Counted from the first letter of the stretch, positions 1 to 12,059 are shown. The stretch: DNA of 64,000 bases from Apostichopus japonicus (GCF_037975245.1 NC_092581.1:17597303-17661302); one strand, 5' to 3'. Notes: generated from the letters alone by a model not told the origin. Program-made: numbers and translations.

Positions 1-1065
1 ATAGTGGGCATGATTAGCATGCCTCGTGTTATGATTATGCACATCTCTGTTACTGGTTAAAAAAATATTCGAAGGCTGCTGGTAGTAATAGCAACAGATT
101 TTGGCAACAGATTTACTCCACTTTATTTATGTATTATTCTGACAGTCGAAACGGACAGATCATTGTATGCTGATGAAATACAAAAGCGTCGGCAGTTTGA
201 AACAAGCAGGTGATCCGTCCGTGTTTGAGATATTGTCACTGCTTTAGACAATTTTACCAAATTTTCTTAATATCATTTTTGGGTGATATTCTTGCAGCAT
301 AGGTAATTGCCTTTCTATACTTAAAGGAGAAGTATCCCTAACCATCATCTTTATGTCAGGTAATAGTGATAACTGTGACGTGATATCGCAGTAACGTTCT
401 CATTGCTTCACACAAAGGAATATGACTTGAGCAAGTCTAGATATGACATAATAGAGCCAATTAAGTATAATGGTTGAATGTTTAAATGTGTTCAATACTT
501 ACTTACAAAGGACGATCTATAGTATATCTATAGTATATCTTGGCCCCAACGAACGCCACAGCTGTTTATAGTAATGGTACATCATGAATGGATCTACAAC
601 CAGACCATGGTAAAACCAGTTGATTAAAATTGCATTTTATTTTTCCTTCTCGATTCTAACCTGAAAATATATCGCTGTAGTGTTTTTGAATTTATATACG
701 TTCAGAGATGTGTTTGTTTGTTTCAAACGCCAAAATGTACCAGCAATTTATTGAGAGCATGAAATGCCAATATATACTTGTTATTGAATCATAACGCGTG
801 CAAGGAGCGAATTGAGATATCTTGATTAACATTAAAAGTGGCATGAACTAGAACATCCAATGATCCACGATTTTCATGATAGATAGACTGCGTCTTCGAT
901 TTACTGGGACAGAACGACTTTAAAAGAGATGAATCTTTATTTGCAGATATAAATTAAGAGATTTTATTATTGCAATTTAAGTTTCTCTTAATATGATAAG
1001 AAGCCTGTGGAATGTCGTTAGTTTACAGAGCGACTGTAACAGCCCCCTTAATAGTGAGCACTGTT
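1..1065. other. No recognisable gene
   Basis: Unique-looking AT-rich sequence. No reading frame with protein-like composition, no tRNA-like boxes and no transposon ends were seen. Confidence 0.5.
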
Positions 1066-1073
1066 AGTTTATG

Positions 1074-1454
1074 CAGTGGCGTAGGAAGGTACTTTTGAGT
1101 GGGGGGGGGGGCTGAAGACTGATGGCCGGCCTGGGGGAGGGGTTTAAGGGGAGGGGGTGTCACCCTCCCCTTTGGATTTTTTTGCATTTCCAGGTGGCCT
1201 CAGATGCAATTTGGTGCAATATAGCACACTTCAACACCCACTCCATTTTGTAAACTTAATTTTGTATTTTAACCTGGCCTTAGATGCAATTTGGGTGCTC
1301 CAAATGAGATTTTTTTTCTCATTTGGAAATGAAAAAGGGGTTTTCTGACTTGCGAAGCGGGGGGGGGGCGGAATAATACTTCCGCCCCTCCACATTTTTC
1401 ACTGGGGGGATGGCGCCCCCCAGCCCCCCCCCCCCCCCGGTTCCTACGCCCTTG
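1074..1454. mobile_element. Small non-autonomous hAT-type element (MITE), 381 bp
   Basis: The ends are imperfect inverted repeats, CAGTGGCGTAGGAAGG on the left and GGTTCCTACGCCCTTG on the right. They are flanked by an exact 8-bp target duplication AGTTTATG (1066-1073 and 1455-1462). Eight-base duplications and CAG/CAA-GGGCG ends are typical of the hAT superfamily. There is no transposase frame. The interior has long G and C runs and one copy of the G-rich module B (about 1132-1225), including the phrase AGATGCAATTTGGTGC. Confidence 0.85.
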
Positions 1455-1462
1455 AGTTTATG

Positions 1463-3856
1463 TACAGTCCAAGGCCTTCACTCCCCTTCTGCAAGTTAGG
1501 GGAGGCTAAATAGTTTCTTAAGGTAGATCGATGGTGGAAATGCACCCTCCCTCCCCCCCCCCCTCCCCTACCACCTCATCTTCCAACAAGTCAACCAGGT
1601 GAGTTACATAAAGCATTTTAAGAACAAGTGATGTTAAATCTCATCCAAGGGTACATATATATTGTAGATATGATGCTAAAAGAACGTGTTTCTGTTTAGT
1701 TATGTACGGTAATAGTATTATTTCTTTTTCGTTATCCTGCAATAATCAGTAACTGAAAAGTGTTTTTCGAGAAAAAAAATGCTGGCAATATATCTCTCCT
1801 CGTTATCTGAAATTTGCTTTTGTCGCTCTTTTCGATTCACATTAAGTGTCTACATACTGGACCTATCGTCTTTGTAATTGTATCACCAGTCACGTCTAAA
1901 TGATATGGCGCAGAAAATGGGGCCAGTTGTGAGAAAAACCTAAGTTTTCGTGATTATATGTTCTTTCGCTATTATATATGTGACTTACACAATAAATTCT
2001 TCTCTTTTCAAGCCGGCTTAAGCATAAACCATGGCCTTTTCCGCAACTGGCTTATCCCACCTAACTCATTACAACAGATGGCTTGGCCTACCATGGCCTT
2101 TTCAAATTAACTTACCATATAGGAGCTAGCTATGAAGCAAGTTTAGCATAATAAACCCCAACCCTTCCGATTGCTCGCTCAGAGGAAGATCACCATCTAA
2201 CCAAAGAATCTCAATAATGTTCTTAAATCATCACTTGCTTTTATCGTCCTTATACTTCCACGCCATAATTACTTTGATCTAGCACTTTAACATACAAGTA
2301 AGGTCAAACAATATTAATATCTGAAAATTATGCCAAATCGATTTCATCATTAGGTCATTTTAGGCAGCGATTTCCGGCAACTGTTAACATTGCGAGACTA
2401 ATGTATACCTTACTGTAATTGTTGTAGGATAACTACTGCGAGTACAGACTGGATCGAATGGCCAGTATTACGCACAGAATGGTGCTAGTGGTGAAGTAAC
2501 AAGTGCTTTCGTACCTTATGGGTTATTTGTTCTTTCCTATAAGGTAACATCTCTGAAGATATATAGTACCAGGCATGCCTATACCACTGAAGGAACGTTC
2601 CTGCTTTACCTCTCAAAAATTTCAAAGATCAGAGTGAAGAAATCAATGCTTTGATTTGTTATGATAACATATTGATAACACAATGAACCTCCACCAAATA
2701 CCCTCAGACACTTTTCTAATGGAAAAGTTTCATACACTTTTTCTATTGAATTCTCAAACATGTAAAATTCATGAAAAAATAAACACCGAAATATGAGGGA
2801 AAATATCCGAAGGATAATAATTCAAATTGACCAAATAAGAGTAAACTTATTGAGGTTGTCAGTACCCTCACCATTTAACCAATGTTGATCCCTTCTCTAA
2901 CCCACCCCCCCCCACCCGCCTCACCCCGTCTGGTCATTGCTTCAAAGTGCCGCACTCTGAAAAAGTTAACCTTCCGTTGCTTGCAAGTGAAGTTTTCTTC
3001 TTGTCGTTACAGACAGTAATGAAACGTGATACATTGTTATCTTTTATCTAGACCTGAGATGTCCATCGCTGCTATGTACACTGTGTCATGGGTATTGACC
3101 GTAGCTGTATGTATCGATTGTACACTAGTGTCTAATTACCGACGGTAGCAAGATATGTGTGTATTTTCTGGGCTCGATTGTGGTGTCTAACACTTATGTT
3201 ACACCTCATTCGAAACTAGGTCAGATTACCGGCATGAGACGTTTCTTGTGCGCGAGTCTTCACACCCCTTAAGCAAGCTCGCAGTTGACGTTATATCGTT
3301 ATGACGGGAGTTCTCAAATTAATACCAGCCAAATATTATCCTATCATTAGTGTGAAAGCACACAGACTTATAAGTCGTTACAATACGCCTAACCGAAATG
3401 TTGTTTCCAATTACTTTACAGATTTAAGCCGAGTGTAATGTAATAAACCGATGGACTATGCCGCTGGACACACTTGTGGTTTTGAAGTGGCTGAATGAAT
3501 GAAGCCTAAGTCGATGAAACTGAGAATCATATACAAATTTATTTAAATCATAATTATAGTAAACCATAGACAATGAGATAGCTTAAACTGTACTGTTGAA
3601 AGAATAGTCCAGATCAAAATGAGAACTTCAGTCAAAACTATTGAAAGGACGTAAAACCGAACCCTATTGTCAAAATCCACCTGCTATACCATTTTTGATT
3701 ATTTTAAGTTGATCCAAACTCTAAATTTGATTCGGCAAATAACAAATTTTACTGAAACAATGAATCGTCAAGTCATATAGAAATACATATATGCTTTGTA
3801 GACAATGTCTGAACATTATAAACAATTGTAGGGCTATATCATGTACGTAGGCCTAT
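1463..3856. other. No recognisable gene
   Basis: About 2.4 kb of AT-rich intergenic sequence with a few C-rich runs (near 1550 and 2905). Reading frames are short and of random composition. No feature could be supported. Confidence 0.5.
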
Positions 3857-4239
3857 CAGGGGCGGATCCAGGATTTTGAGAAAGGGGGGGCCGACATCCC
3901 GATGGTAGCACTTTAGTGATCTGCGTCCTGGGGGAGGGGTCTAGGGGGAGGGGCCCCTCCCCCTTGGAAATTTTTGGTTAATTGTGAGTGCTTAGATGCA
4001 AAATGGTGAAACATTTCATCAAAAACTAGAAAAACCAGAAACGTTGCAGACACGCTTTTTTGTGCACATATTTTTGCTCGATAGACACATATTTAAGAAC
4101 GCTCAACAGTGCATGTACAATGGATACACTATTATGGCGTCGATTCGTTTTTTCTTTTGCGCGAAAATTATGACGCCAGATTCACCCCAAGAAAAAACAT
4201 AAAACAAGATATGTTCAATGTGATAATTATGATATACTT

Positions 4240-5973
4240 ATTAATGAAATGGGGGTGTAGGCGGTTTTACACTATCTAACGCAACGTAGTCGGCCAAGAA
4301 CCTGAAGTATTTTTAAGGGAGGGCCTGATAATAAGCGGAAACGGATCACCGACCGAAAATATATCGGAATTTGTGGATTATTTCTTGCTTCCTATTCAGG
4401 GGCGTAGCGAAGGTTTTTTGTTGGGGGGGGGGGTGGAGAATTTGATTTGCCGACGGATCTGGAAGTGGTGACTGAAATGGGGGAGAGGTCTAAGGGGAGG
4501 GGGTGTCCCCTCCCCTTTGGAAATTTTTTAGTTTTGAAACGTCCTTTGATGCAATCTGGTGCATATTTTAAGTCAAATTTGATTTGCCGACGGATCTGGA
4601 AGTGGTGACTGAAATGGGAGAGGGGTCTAAGGGGAGGGGGTGTCCCCTCCCCTTTGGAAAAATTTTAGTTTTGAAATGTCCTTAGATGCAATCTGGTGTA
4701 TATTTTAAGTCAAATTTGATTTGCCGACGGATCTGGAAGTGGTGATTGAAATGGGGGAGGGGTCTAAGGGGAGGGGGTTTCCCCCTCCCCTTTGGAAAAT
4801 TTTAGTTTTGAAACGTCCTTAGATGCAATCTGGTGCATATTTTAAGTCAAATTTGGCACCGTAGAATTTCCATTTTGATATTATTTTTATGGCAGTCGGC
4901 AGAAGAAGAATTAATTGGGACCAATTATCGAACTGTGTTTTCTCTTTCACCGATCGTTGAAATAGTGAAACTTCGTGATGAAAATGTTCAGAAAACTTTC
5001 CGGTAATGAGAAATAACAACATTCATTGATATACAAGCGAGAAACGTTAAAAATTGTGTACAATTCGTGAGCCGTGTCCTTAAGTTTTCCACGGAGAACG
5101 AATGACATCTGCGATGACGTCATTCTGAACAGAGGATAATAACAACACGTTGTCACACGATAGCACGACTCATGGGCTACGGCCTATACGGAAGCCTTTA
5201 ATTCCATTTCTTTCACTGAGTTGCCGGCGATTCTGGCACTCGTCTAGCTGAGCCTGGCTACAGTAGCTATACTGACGGCCGTGACATTATCAGTTATTTG
5301 CCGAGAGGTTTTTAACTTGCAGGCGTCGGGTGATTGGATTGGTGAATGAGTTTATCAGATGAAGAACTGGAAAATCGAAATAACCGATAAAGAAGCTCCC
5401 GTTCTCCTTTTCTCTATTCAGCTTTCCTTCTTTCTTCCCTTCCGCTCTCTTCACCTTTTCTCCTTTTGCCGACAGACCCAAAATTTGCCGACAGCGACCA
5501 AATTATTATATATAATATAATAAATCAAAAAATAAAACCAAAATCTCAAAGGTTTACTTGTTAACTCAAGGTTTCATACTAACGAAGAATCAGCTGACTC
5601 TCAAGGTTCACACGAAGCTCTTTTAGATGCTCTTATAGCTGCATTATGAGCCCATAAAAAACTCGTGCACAGAATATAGATGCATTTTGAGAACGAGACG
5701 CCCAGGCCGAATATAAAATATTCAAAGGCTACTACTGATGAAGCTCCTATAAAGTTTGAGAGCAGAAACCGGTCTAGTTGGTCATAAGAACCTACACTAG
5801 TCTCTCCTACTATTAACAGTACACTCAATTCACCTAATAGGTGCAATTATGCTTCACCACGAGGAGCATGCTATCAGTTCATGTTCCTTGGGCCCTCCCT
5901 TAAAAATACTTCAGGTTCTTGGCGACTACGTTGCGTTAGATAGTGTAAAACCGCCTACACCCGTTTCATTCAG
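4240..5973. mobile_element. Nested fold-back element with about 85-bp inverted ends
   Basis: Positions 4245-4330 and 5889-5970 are near-perfect inverted repeats of each other. Both include a stretch reading GGTGTAGGCGGTTTTACACT on one strand. The pair is flanked by an exact 17-bp direct repeat ATAATTATGATATACTT (4223-4239 and 5974-5990). No coding region is visible. The whole unit lies inside the 3857-6274 element. The long direct repeat could be a target duplication or a rearrangement product; the superfamily is unknown. Confidence 0.65.
4441..4855. repeat. Tandem repeat, three copies of 137 bp
   Basis: Units begin at 4441, 4578 and 4715 with TTTGATTTGCCGACGGATCT and are over 95 percent alike by eye. 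Each contains the G-rich hairpin GGGGAGGGGGTGTCCCCTCC (the third unit varies) and the GATGCAATCTGGTGCATATT phrase of module B. Confidence 0.9.
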
Positions 5974-6274
5974 ATAATTATGATATACTTGCTAACTGTG
6001 CATTGATTTTCCCTGACAGTAATAGTCAGCACTATAGTACTGAGCTGTATCTAATTAATACGTGATGTCGCGTAGGCCTGGTAATTGCCTTAGTTTCAAA
6101 TTTGGAATGAAAACGATCGCGTTTCAGGGAAGAACAGCTAGATATATATTAGGCTTTTCTTTCACCAAGTTATGCCTATTAGGAATTTAAAGTACTCCCA
6201 CATAAAAAAAAACGCAACTGATTTCCAAAAAGGGGGGGCCGGGGCCGGGTCGGCCCCCCCTGGATCCGCCCCTG

Positions 6275-7284
6275 CCTATACAGGAGCATAATTCGAACAA
6301 AAAAGTTCTGAGCTCGATTTGGTCGGTAAATTGGCTAAATTTGACCGGTTGTGTTATAGAAAAACTGGCAACCATGCTTTAGGCTGTAAAACTTCAGACT
6401 GGTATCACACCGTGACACCATCGTATTGTTTGTTTTGTATTACTGGCTACTGCCACAGTGCCATGGATTTGACTAGGACACCCTAGAATTAGCTTCTATT
6501 TTGAGTGAGTTATTACCTACTTGACTAATTTCTACTCAATAATTCAATATTAGGCTACTCATATGCAATATTTTGAACAGTTTAATATAATGTTACATGG
6601 CTTAAATCTCGGCCGATTGGGTAAAAGCTCTGAAGCCTCTAAAGTCCACCATATCGTTCTGCTTCCAGGGACTTCGCCTCTGTACCCCATCAGGGGCCAA
6701 TGGCGGTCCCTGGACCCCACACAGAAAGCGCAAAGCGTTCTCGTTGGCAGGACAATAAATTGAATCCGCCCAACCCCCTAAGATGAAATCTTGGCTACGC
6801 GCTTGACTTTCTCTTCAATATATCAAGTTCATGTTTTAGTTGGATTATCCCTTCAACAAATTAGCAGATGGAATTCAGGCAATTGCTCAATTTGGCCAAA
6901 GAAACCTTTACAACAGTACCGTTACCATTATTTCAAGTGTTCGGGAATGGGGCATAGTGCAAATGTACCTGACATGACCGAACTGGTCGCGCACGAAACT
7001 CCCCTCCCCAACTCTTTACCCTCCCTCACCCTCTTCCCAACCCCCCTCCCCAAGCCAGATGAAAAAGTCTTGTTACGTCACTGCTTGTGACCCGACTCGA
7101 TATGCATGCATAATTGTTCGAAGGAACGAATCCGGATAGACCGTCCGCCGACTGTCGTGCAAAATATGATTCTTCCACAACTTCCCTCCCAAAGGAGTTT
7201 TCCCCAATTGCAACCCAGCAAAATTCATCACATCGTGTGCAGTCACTCTAAAAGAAGGTTTCATCTAAGTCAATCTAAAGAAGT
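6275..7284. other. No recognisable gene
   Basis: Intergenic sequence. The C-rich stretches near 6990-7060 open frames of low-complexity composition that do not look coding. Confidence 0.4.
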
Positions 7285-7470
7285 CAGCGACGTAGCCAGG
7301 AATTTGAAAGGGGGGAGCACTTTTTGCGATTGATATGGATTTTCAAAGTTGTAGGCACGACTATCTGAGCGGAGCGCCACCATCGGTTGGCGCGGAGCGT
7401 ACAAGAAAATTGTTGGTTTTACAAACCCCCCAGATGGCCGGAAACGGCCCTTCCCTAGTGTTCATTCTGG
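7285..7470. mobile_element. Transposon left-end fragment with module A
   Basis: It starts with the transposon-like end CAGCGACGTAGCCAGG (7285-7300), followed by a short G run. A copy of module A then spans 7361-7470 (TATCTGAGCGGAGCGCCACC, then the GGTTGGCGCGGAGCG half). I found no matching right end or target duplication, so only a fragment can be claimed. Confidence 0.5.
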
Positions 7471-7592
7471 TTCCCTGGCCTCTTGCTAACTTGAGACACC
7501 TCATTCAATATCACTTTTAAACCCAAAAAACAAACGAGTTAAAATAGTACGTAATTCAAAAATACATAATGTATTAAAATTAGCAAGGTACA

Positions 7593-8492
7593 CAAGGGCG
7601 GCGGAAGCACTTTTAATCTGGGGGGGGGGGGGGGCACCGACGTCAAAGGGCACTTTGCAGAAATTCGATTGGACTGATGCAGCCTGATATTTAGTACCCT
7701 TTATAAATCTTATTGTATTATCTTATTTGCGTATACACATCACTCTATCAACGCCCCCCCCCCCCCCCCCGTCTTAGTAGTCTTACTTTTCAACTTCTGA
7801 TACTTGTAGATACAAAGATAAGGCAGAAATGTCTTTGATACAACCATAGCCAATATTTGTCTTTGATACAACTGTAGCTAGTAAATGTTTATCGAAAAGG
7901 CTGTTTTGGAACTTGGAACGCTGATCGTGACAACAACAGGCAACAAAGTGCTGCAGCTCTATACATACAAAGTCTTTTAATCAACGATAGGCTTATTTGA
8001 CTGTGGAATGTTCTCAACTGAAATTTTATCTGCGTAAACGGGTTCTTAAGTAGATGTTAAAACACTGACAAGATCGTATCCTAGTCTTTTCGGCGGGTAG
8101 AGTATTGAATGAAACGGCACGCGATATGAATGACAGCCTAGATGACAGAAGAAAAGGTCACCTAATTTAGCCATAATCTTGCTACGTTCATTTCAATAGT
8201 TTTTCCTGTCTAGACTCTTAAACTCGTCCAGCAAGCTTATGGATTTGAATTATGGGTGTTTTAATAAAAAAGATTACTTGGCCAAAAAAAAGTGTAGGCC
8301 CGGGCCTACAGTGCTACATACTGGCTACGCCCCTGATAGTTCTAAATTAGGGTTAGATCTCTTACTGAAATATCGCTGACCTAATAAGGTGATCAAGAGT
8401 ACAAGTTTTATGTAGAAAAAGGGCACATTTTTAACCTGAGGAAAAGTGGGGGGGGCACTTGCCCCCTGTGCCCCCCGGTTCCGCCGCCCTTG
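7593..8492. mobile_element. Non-autonomous hAT-type element, 900 bp
   Basis: The ends are CAAGGGCGGCGGAA and its inverted partner TTCCGCCGCCCTTG. The flanking exact 8-bp target duplication is AAGGTACA (7585-7592 and 8493-8500). There is no transposase frame. Part of the interior (about 7788-8335) reappears in decayed form immediately to the right (8509-9195). Confidence 0.85.
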
Positions 8493-8508
8493 AAGGTACA
8501 TGTACAGA

Positions 8509-9195
8509 GTAGTCTTACTTTTCAACTTCTGATACTTGTAGATACAAAGATAGTCCAGAAATGTCTTTGATACAACTGTAGCTAGTAAATGTTTAAGTTA
8601 TAGCCTACTAAGAGAAGGCGAGAGCTATCCGACGATTGCCATCTGATGCAAATTTACCAACAGTTTTTATCCATCTGCAGTGAAGATTTTCAACGCGCAT
8701 CATAGTCGCTAACTTATTTATCACTCCCTGTATCTTATGTCTTATTTGTTCTGAATTCTGTTTTATTGACTTAGCGCTCTGTTTATCGTACAAGTATACA
8801 TTTTATGGTTCTTGCCGTACATATTTCTTATCATTCGTACTGTTTTACATCGTCACTTTTATCGCAATGTTTTTATACCATTGTCGATAGCCTACCGGTA
8901 TTTATTACTCATGCAATATCACTTTTATATGTGTTTCATCGCTTTGCGTTTCAATTTCATGTCTGTTTTAGAGCTCTTGTGTTTTGAACAATTTCCATTG
9001 TATTTTTATGCATGTGGCTGAATAAACCATCTATCTATCTATCTATCTATCTAAGTGTTTTCTCAACTGAAATATTATCTGCGTAAACGGGTTCTTAACT
9101 ACATGTTAAAAAACTGACAAGATCGGATCCTATAGTCTTTTCGGCGGGTAGAGTGTTGAATGAAACTATCGTGCTACATTCTGGCTACGCCCTGA
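8509..9195. repeat. Decayed second copy of the neighbouring element's interior, interrupted
   Basis: 8509-8602 matches 7788-7890 and 9054-9195 matches 8008-8335. Shared words include TCTTTTCGGCGGGTAGAGT, and both end in CTGGCTACGCC. The two halves are separated by about 450 bp that is absent from the first copy. Confidence 0.6.
8603..9053 (+). mobile_element. Possible 3' tail of a retroelement ending in (CTAT)n
   Basis: This block interrupts the decayed repeat on both sides. It ends in AATAAACC followed by about six CTAT units (9029-9053), like the 3' tails of several non-LTR retroelements. No protein domain is recognisable, so the class is uncertain. Confidence 0.35.
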
Positions 9196-10463
9196 TCATA
9201 TGATATCAGTACCAGCAGATTTTGTTTACTGTTTAAATTCTTTTACATGTTCTTTTACATAATATATCAGAAAGACAAACATAGTGCTCTTTTACAAGTT
9301 TTCCAGTAGGATGATTCTTGTTTATTGTCCAATGTCTGGACTTAAATACATTTGACGAACTTAACCGATGGACAATATAAACTTTCATATTTTGTAATAC
9401 AGCCAGATATGCAGTGGCCTAAAAACAAATATCGTTATCGCAGTGTATTAGCAGTGTAATAATTATTTATAGGAAGTGCGTATCACGTACGATTGCTAGC
9501 TTAGCTTCATAACATGCTGTTCGTGCAACAACTTAGAACGACTCATTGAACGAACGTTGTCGACGTTGTTGTGCATACAGTTCGTGACATTCCATAGAGT
9601 GCGGTTAGGTAGGCAATATGTATTTTATTACGCAGTGGCCAACTGTAGGCTTGTAATTGGCTATAAGCTAAATTTAGCTAATTGCATCTGCCAAACTAAG
9701 TAAGTAGTTGAATCAGTAGGTGTGAATGTTACTACGATTACAATCGAGTTAACGGAGCTGACGAGTATCAGGCGCGTATCCAGGATTTTCAAACCCGGGG
9801 GGCGCGAATTACTATCTAAGCGGAGCGCCACCATCGGTTGGCGCGCAGCGTACAAGAAAATTTCTTGTTTTGAAACCCCCCCCCCCCCAGATCACCGGAA
9901 ACGGCACTTCTCGGGCTTGAAATGACCAACCAGATGTACACTTTTTGCCTGAGAACCAGGTATTTCCTAATAGTTTTTTTTCCCCATCCATAACCTTTTT
10001 GAAGTTTGTCAACCCGGCACACATCATGTTCGACCTGATGGCATCTCCTGTGGGTCTTTGCTTTTGTAGGTGATTCTACGTCGCGGCCCACAATACCCGT
10101 CAGCCCCACTTTTCAAGGTTTTAAGCCCCATATTTGTTCAGAATTTGAAAATTCACATTTCTCGTGAATAAACTCACTTCAAAACATACCCATAATGTTG
10201 TACAAAATTTCATCTATGGACAACCAATATAGAAAAACTTCCTTGAACCCCTAACAGACCGGTCAAAATTGCACGAGTAGAGGAAGGTGTGATGCAGAAT
10301 GTTGGTCAGAAATTTTCGAAAATTCAGACACAGTTAATTTATTGGTGTACAAACATTAAAACCTCTTATAACGGCTATTATAAAACTTGGTTGAAGGAAA
10401 TGAAAAAATAGCAGATATTTCCGAAAGCGAACACTACACACATAGGCGTAGGAGGCGCGGCGG

Positions 10464-10843
10464 CAGTGGCGGAGCTAGGGGTATTGGTCAGGAGTGGCGA
10501 GAATGGTCTGTAGGAGCGCTTTCGACACTATCTAAGCGGAGCGCCACCACTGGTTGGCGCGTAGCGTACAGAAAATTTTTGAATAAAGATACTCCCTAGA
10601 TCGCCGGAAATGACCCTTTCCGGGCCTGGCTAATTTGCAGATAAACGAAGAATAAGGTGTCATCGCCAAATTACAGCAACAAAATGTGACAAATGTCAAT
10701 AAGTAGATGATAGCGCAATAAAAAAGTCAATAATCTAGAATAAGTAAAAAGTGGTAAAGAGCTGAAAAAGGCGCCAGCAGTCCATTTGAGTCCGTCAGGG
10801 GGGGGGGGCATCCACCCCCGACCGTATGGACGCTCCGCCACTG
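10464..10843. mobile_element. Nested hAT-type MITE inside the 2.2 kb element
   Basis: The ends are CAGTGGCGGAGC and GCTCCGCCACTG, with an exact 8-bp target duplication CGCGGCGG (10456-10463 and 10844-10851). It contains one module A copy (about 10527-10620). The same insertion is present in the other family copy at 52648-53034. Confidence 0.85.
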
Positions 10844-11763
10844 CGCGGCGGGGGTGCAGCCCCTAATTCGCCATTACTAATGTAAAAGAGAGTTTTGACA
10901 TAATTGGACCTCCATGCTTTTTATACATCTACATGAGACATGTCGTTGTTTACATTAGCATCCCGCGAAATACTGCGCAATTTGAATGGACCGTACGGTA
11001 CATGATGGCATGCGATGTAATGTTGGATGCTTGCTTATATGATATTGACATGAAAACGTTGAACGCGCGCTCCGCGCGCGAAAATTTTTGGTTATTTTTT
11101 CAGGCAAGTCGGACAGTTTTGAGGCTTTTCATCCTGGAACGCCATTTTCATGCTCACTGATATGATGTGATATCTGCTATTTGCGTTACAAATTTGAACA
11201 GGCGCGTAGCGAGGAATTTGCCAAGGGAGGGGCGAAGCCTGTAGGCAAATTATCTAAGCGTAGCGCCACCATAGGTTGGCGCGAAGCGTACAAGAAAATT
11301 TTGGCCGAAAATGCCTCCCAGATCGCTGGAAATGGCACTACCCAGGACCATTTGTTAGCGCGAAGCGTACAAGCAAATTTTGGCTTAAAATGTCTCCCAG
11401 ATCGCTGGAAATGACACTTCCCAGGCCTTGTAAGTTGCCTCTAAGCACTTTCTATTTTGAAATTACTTAGCGATATCATTTAAAAAAATGCTGAATGGGG
11501 GGGGGGCTGGCGGTCGCCCCCATCCCAAAATGCGTCATGTTCCCCGACGACACGGTCGAGTTCGAGACCAGCCACAGTTGGTTTCATAGCACAATTCTAC
11601 ACACGCGTTATGATAGACCATATATAGTACATATATAGATCATTAGTGAGAGAGGAAAATGGAAACGTCAAAAAATGGAGTTGTCGGTGTAAGGGGTAGG
11701 GTGAGTTACACTTTTACGAAATCATTGATCCGTCACTGGCTACCCTTCAGCGCTGTAATGATG

Positions 11764-11935
11764 TCACTGTTCCTCTTTCTCTCCCCGGTGTCTTCGCGTT
11801 TTTCTTTTACTCCCTCCTTTTCTCCTTTTTCTCTCTTTCTTCTTTTTCTTTTCCCTTCCTTCCTCTCCTCCTCCTCTTTTTTCCCCTCTTTTTTCCTTTT
11901 TTCTTCTCTTTTTTTTCTCTCCTCTTTTTCTTACC
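11764..11935 (+). repeat. Polypyrimidine tract
   Basis: About 170 bases that are almost entirely C and T on the plus strand, near the right end of the 2.2 kb transposon. It is conserved at 53956-54130 in the second copy. The frames it opens (Phe/Ser/Leu-rich, or Lys/Arg/Glu-rich on the minus strand) are composition artefacts. Confidence 0.8.
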
Positions 11936-12059
11936 CGGGGGGCGCGCGCCCCCAACGCCCCCCCCCTGGATACGCACCTGAGTATTCAAGATCAAAAGAG
12001 CACTGACAAAATACCATGCTAAAAAAACGAGTTTAAAAAAAAAAAAAAATCGACACTGA

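Larger units (their letters stand above)
3857..6274. mobile_element. DNA transposon with 5-bp target duplication, 2.4 kb, carrying a nested element
   Basis: Both ends carry CAGGGGCGGATCCAGG (inverted on the right), flanked by the exact 5-bp duplication CCTAT (3852-3856 and 6275-6279). There is no transposase frame, so the copy is non-autonomous. The interior holds a second, fold-back element (4240-5973) and several copies of G-rich module B. The ends resemble hAT ends, but the target duplication is 5 bp rather than 8 bp, as in the other members of this family at 9769, 29662 and 51957. An hAT5-like assignment is possible but is inference. Confidence 0.8.
9769..11980. mobile_element. 2.2 kb DNA transposon, 5-bp target duplication (copy 1)
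   Basis: The left end is CAGGCGCGTATCCAGG and the right end CCTGGATACGCACCTG. The 5-bp target duplication is AGTAT (9764-9768 and 11981-11985). A near-identical copy lies at 51957-54176. There is no transposase frame. The interior contains a nested hAT MITE (10464-10843), at least four full or partial copies of module A (9816, 10527, 11250, 11350) and a long polypyrimidine tract (11764-11935). A reversed fragment of its left part occurs at 56835-57425. Confidence 0.85.

Noticed and set aside
7285-8335. Single element from CAGCGACGTAGCCAGG to CTGGCTACGCCCCTG
   Set aside because: The flanks show no target duplication and the interval overlaps, rather than nests with, the well-supported hAT element 7593-8492.
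9816-11420. Recurring peptide LSKRSATIGWRxAYKK in several short frames
   Set aside because: It is simply module A read in one frame. The frames are short, break at different points and lack any start or splice context; the repeat is conserved as DNA.
11764-11955. Lys/Arg/Glu-rich minus-strand protein
   Set aside because: It is the complement of a polypyrimidine tract inside a transposon.
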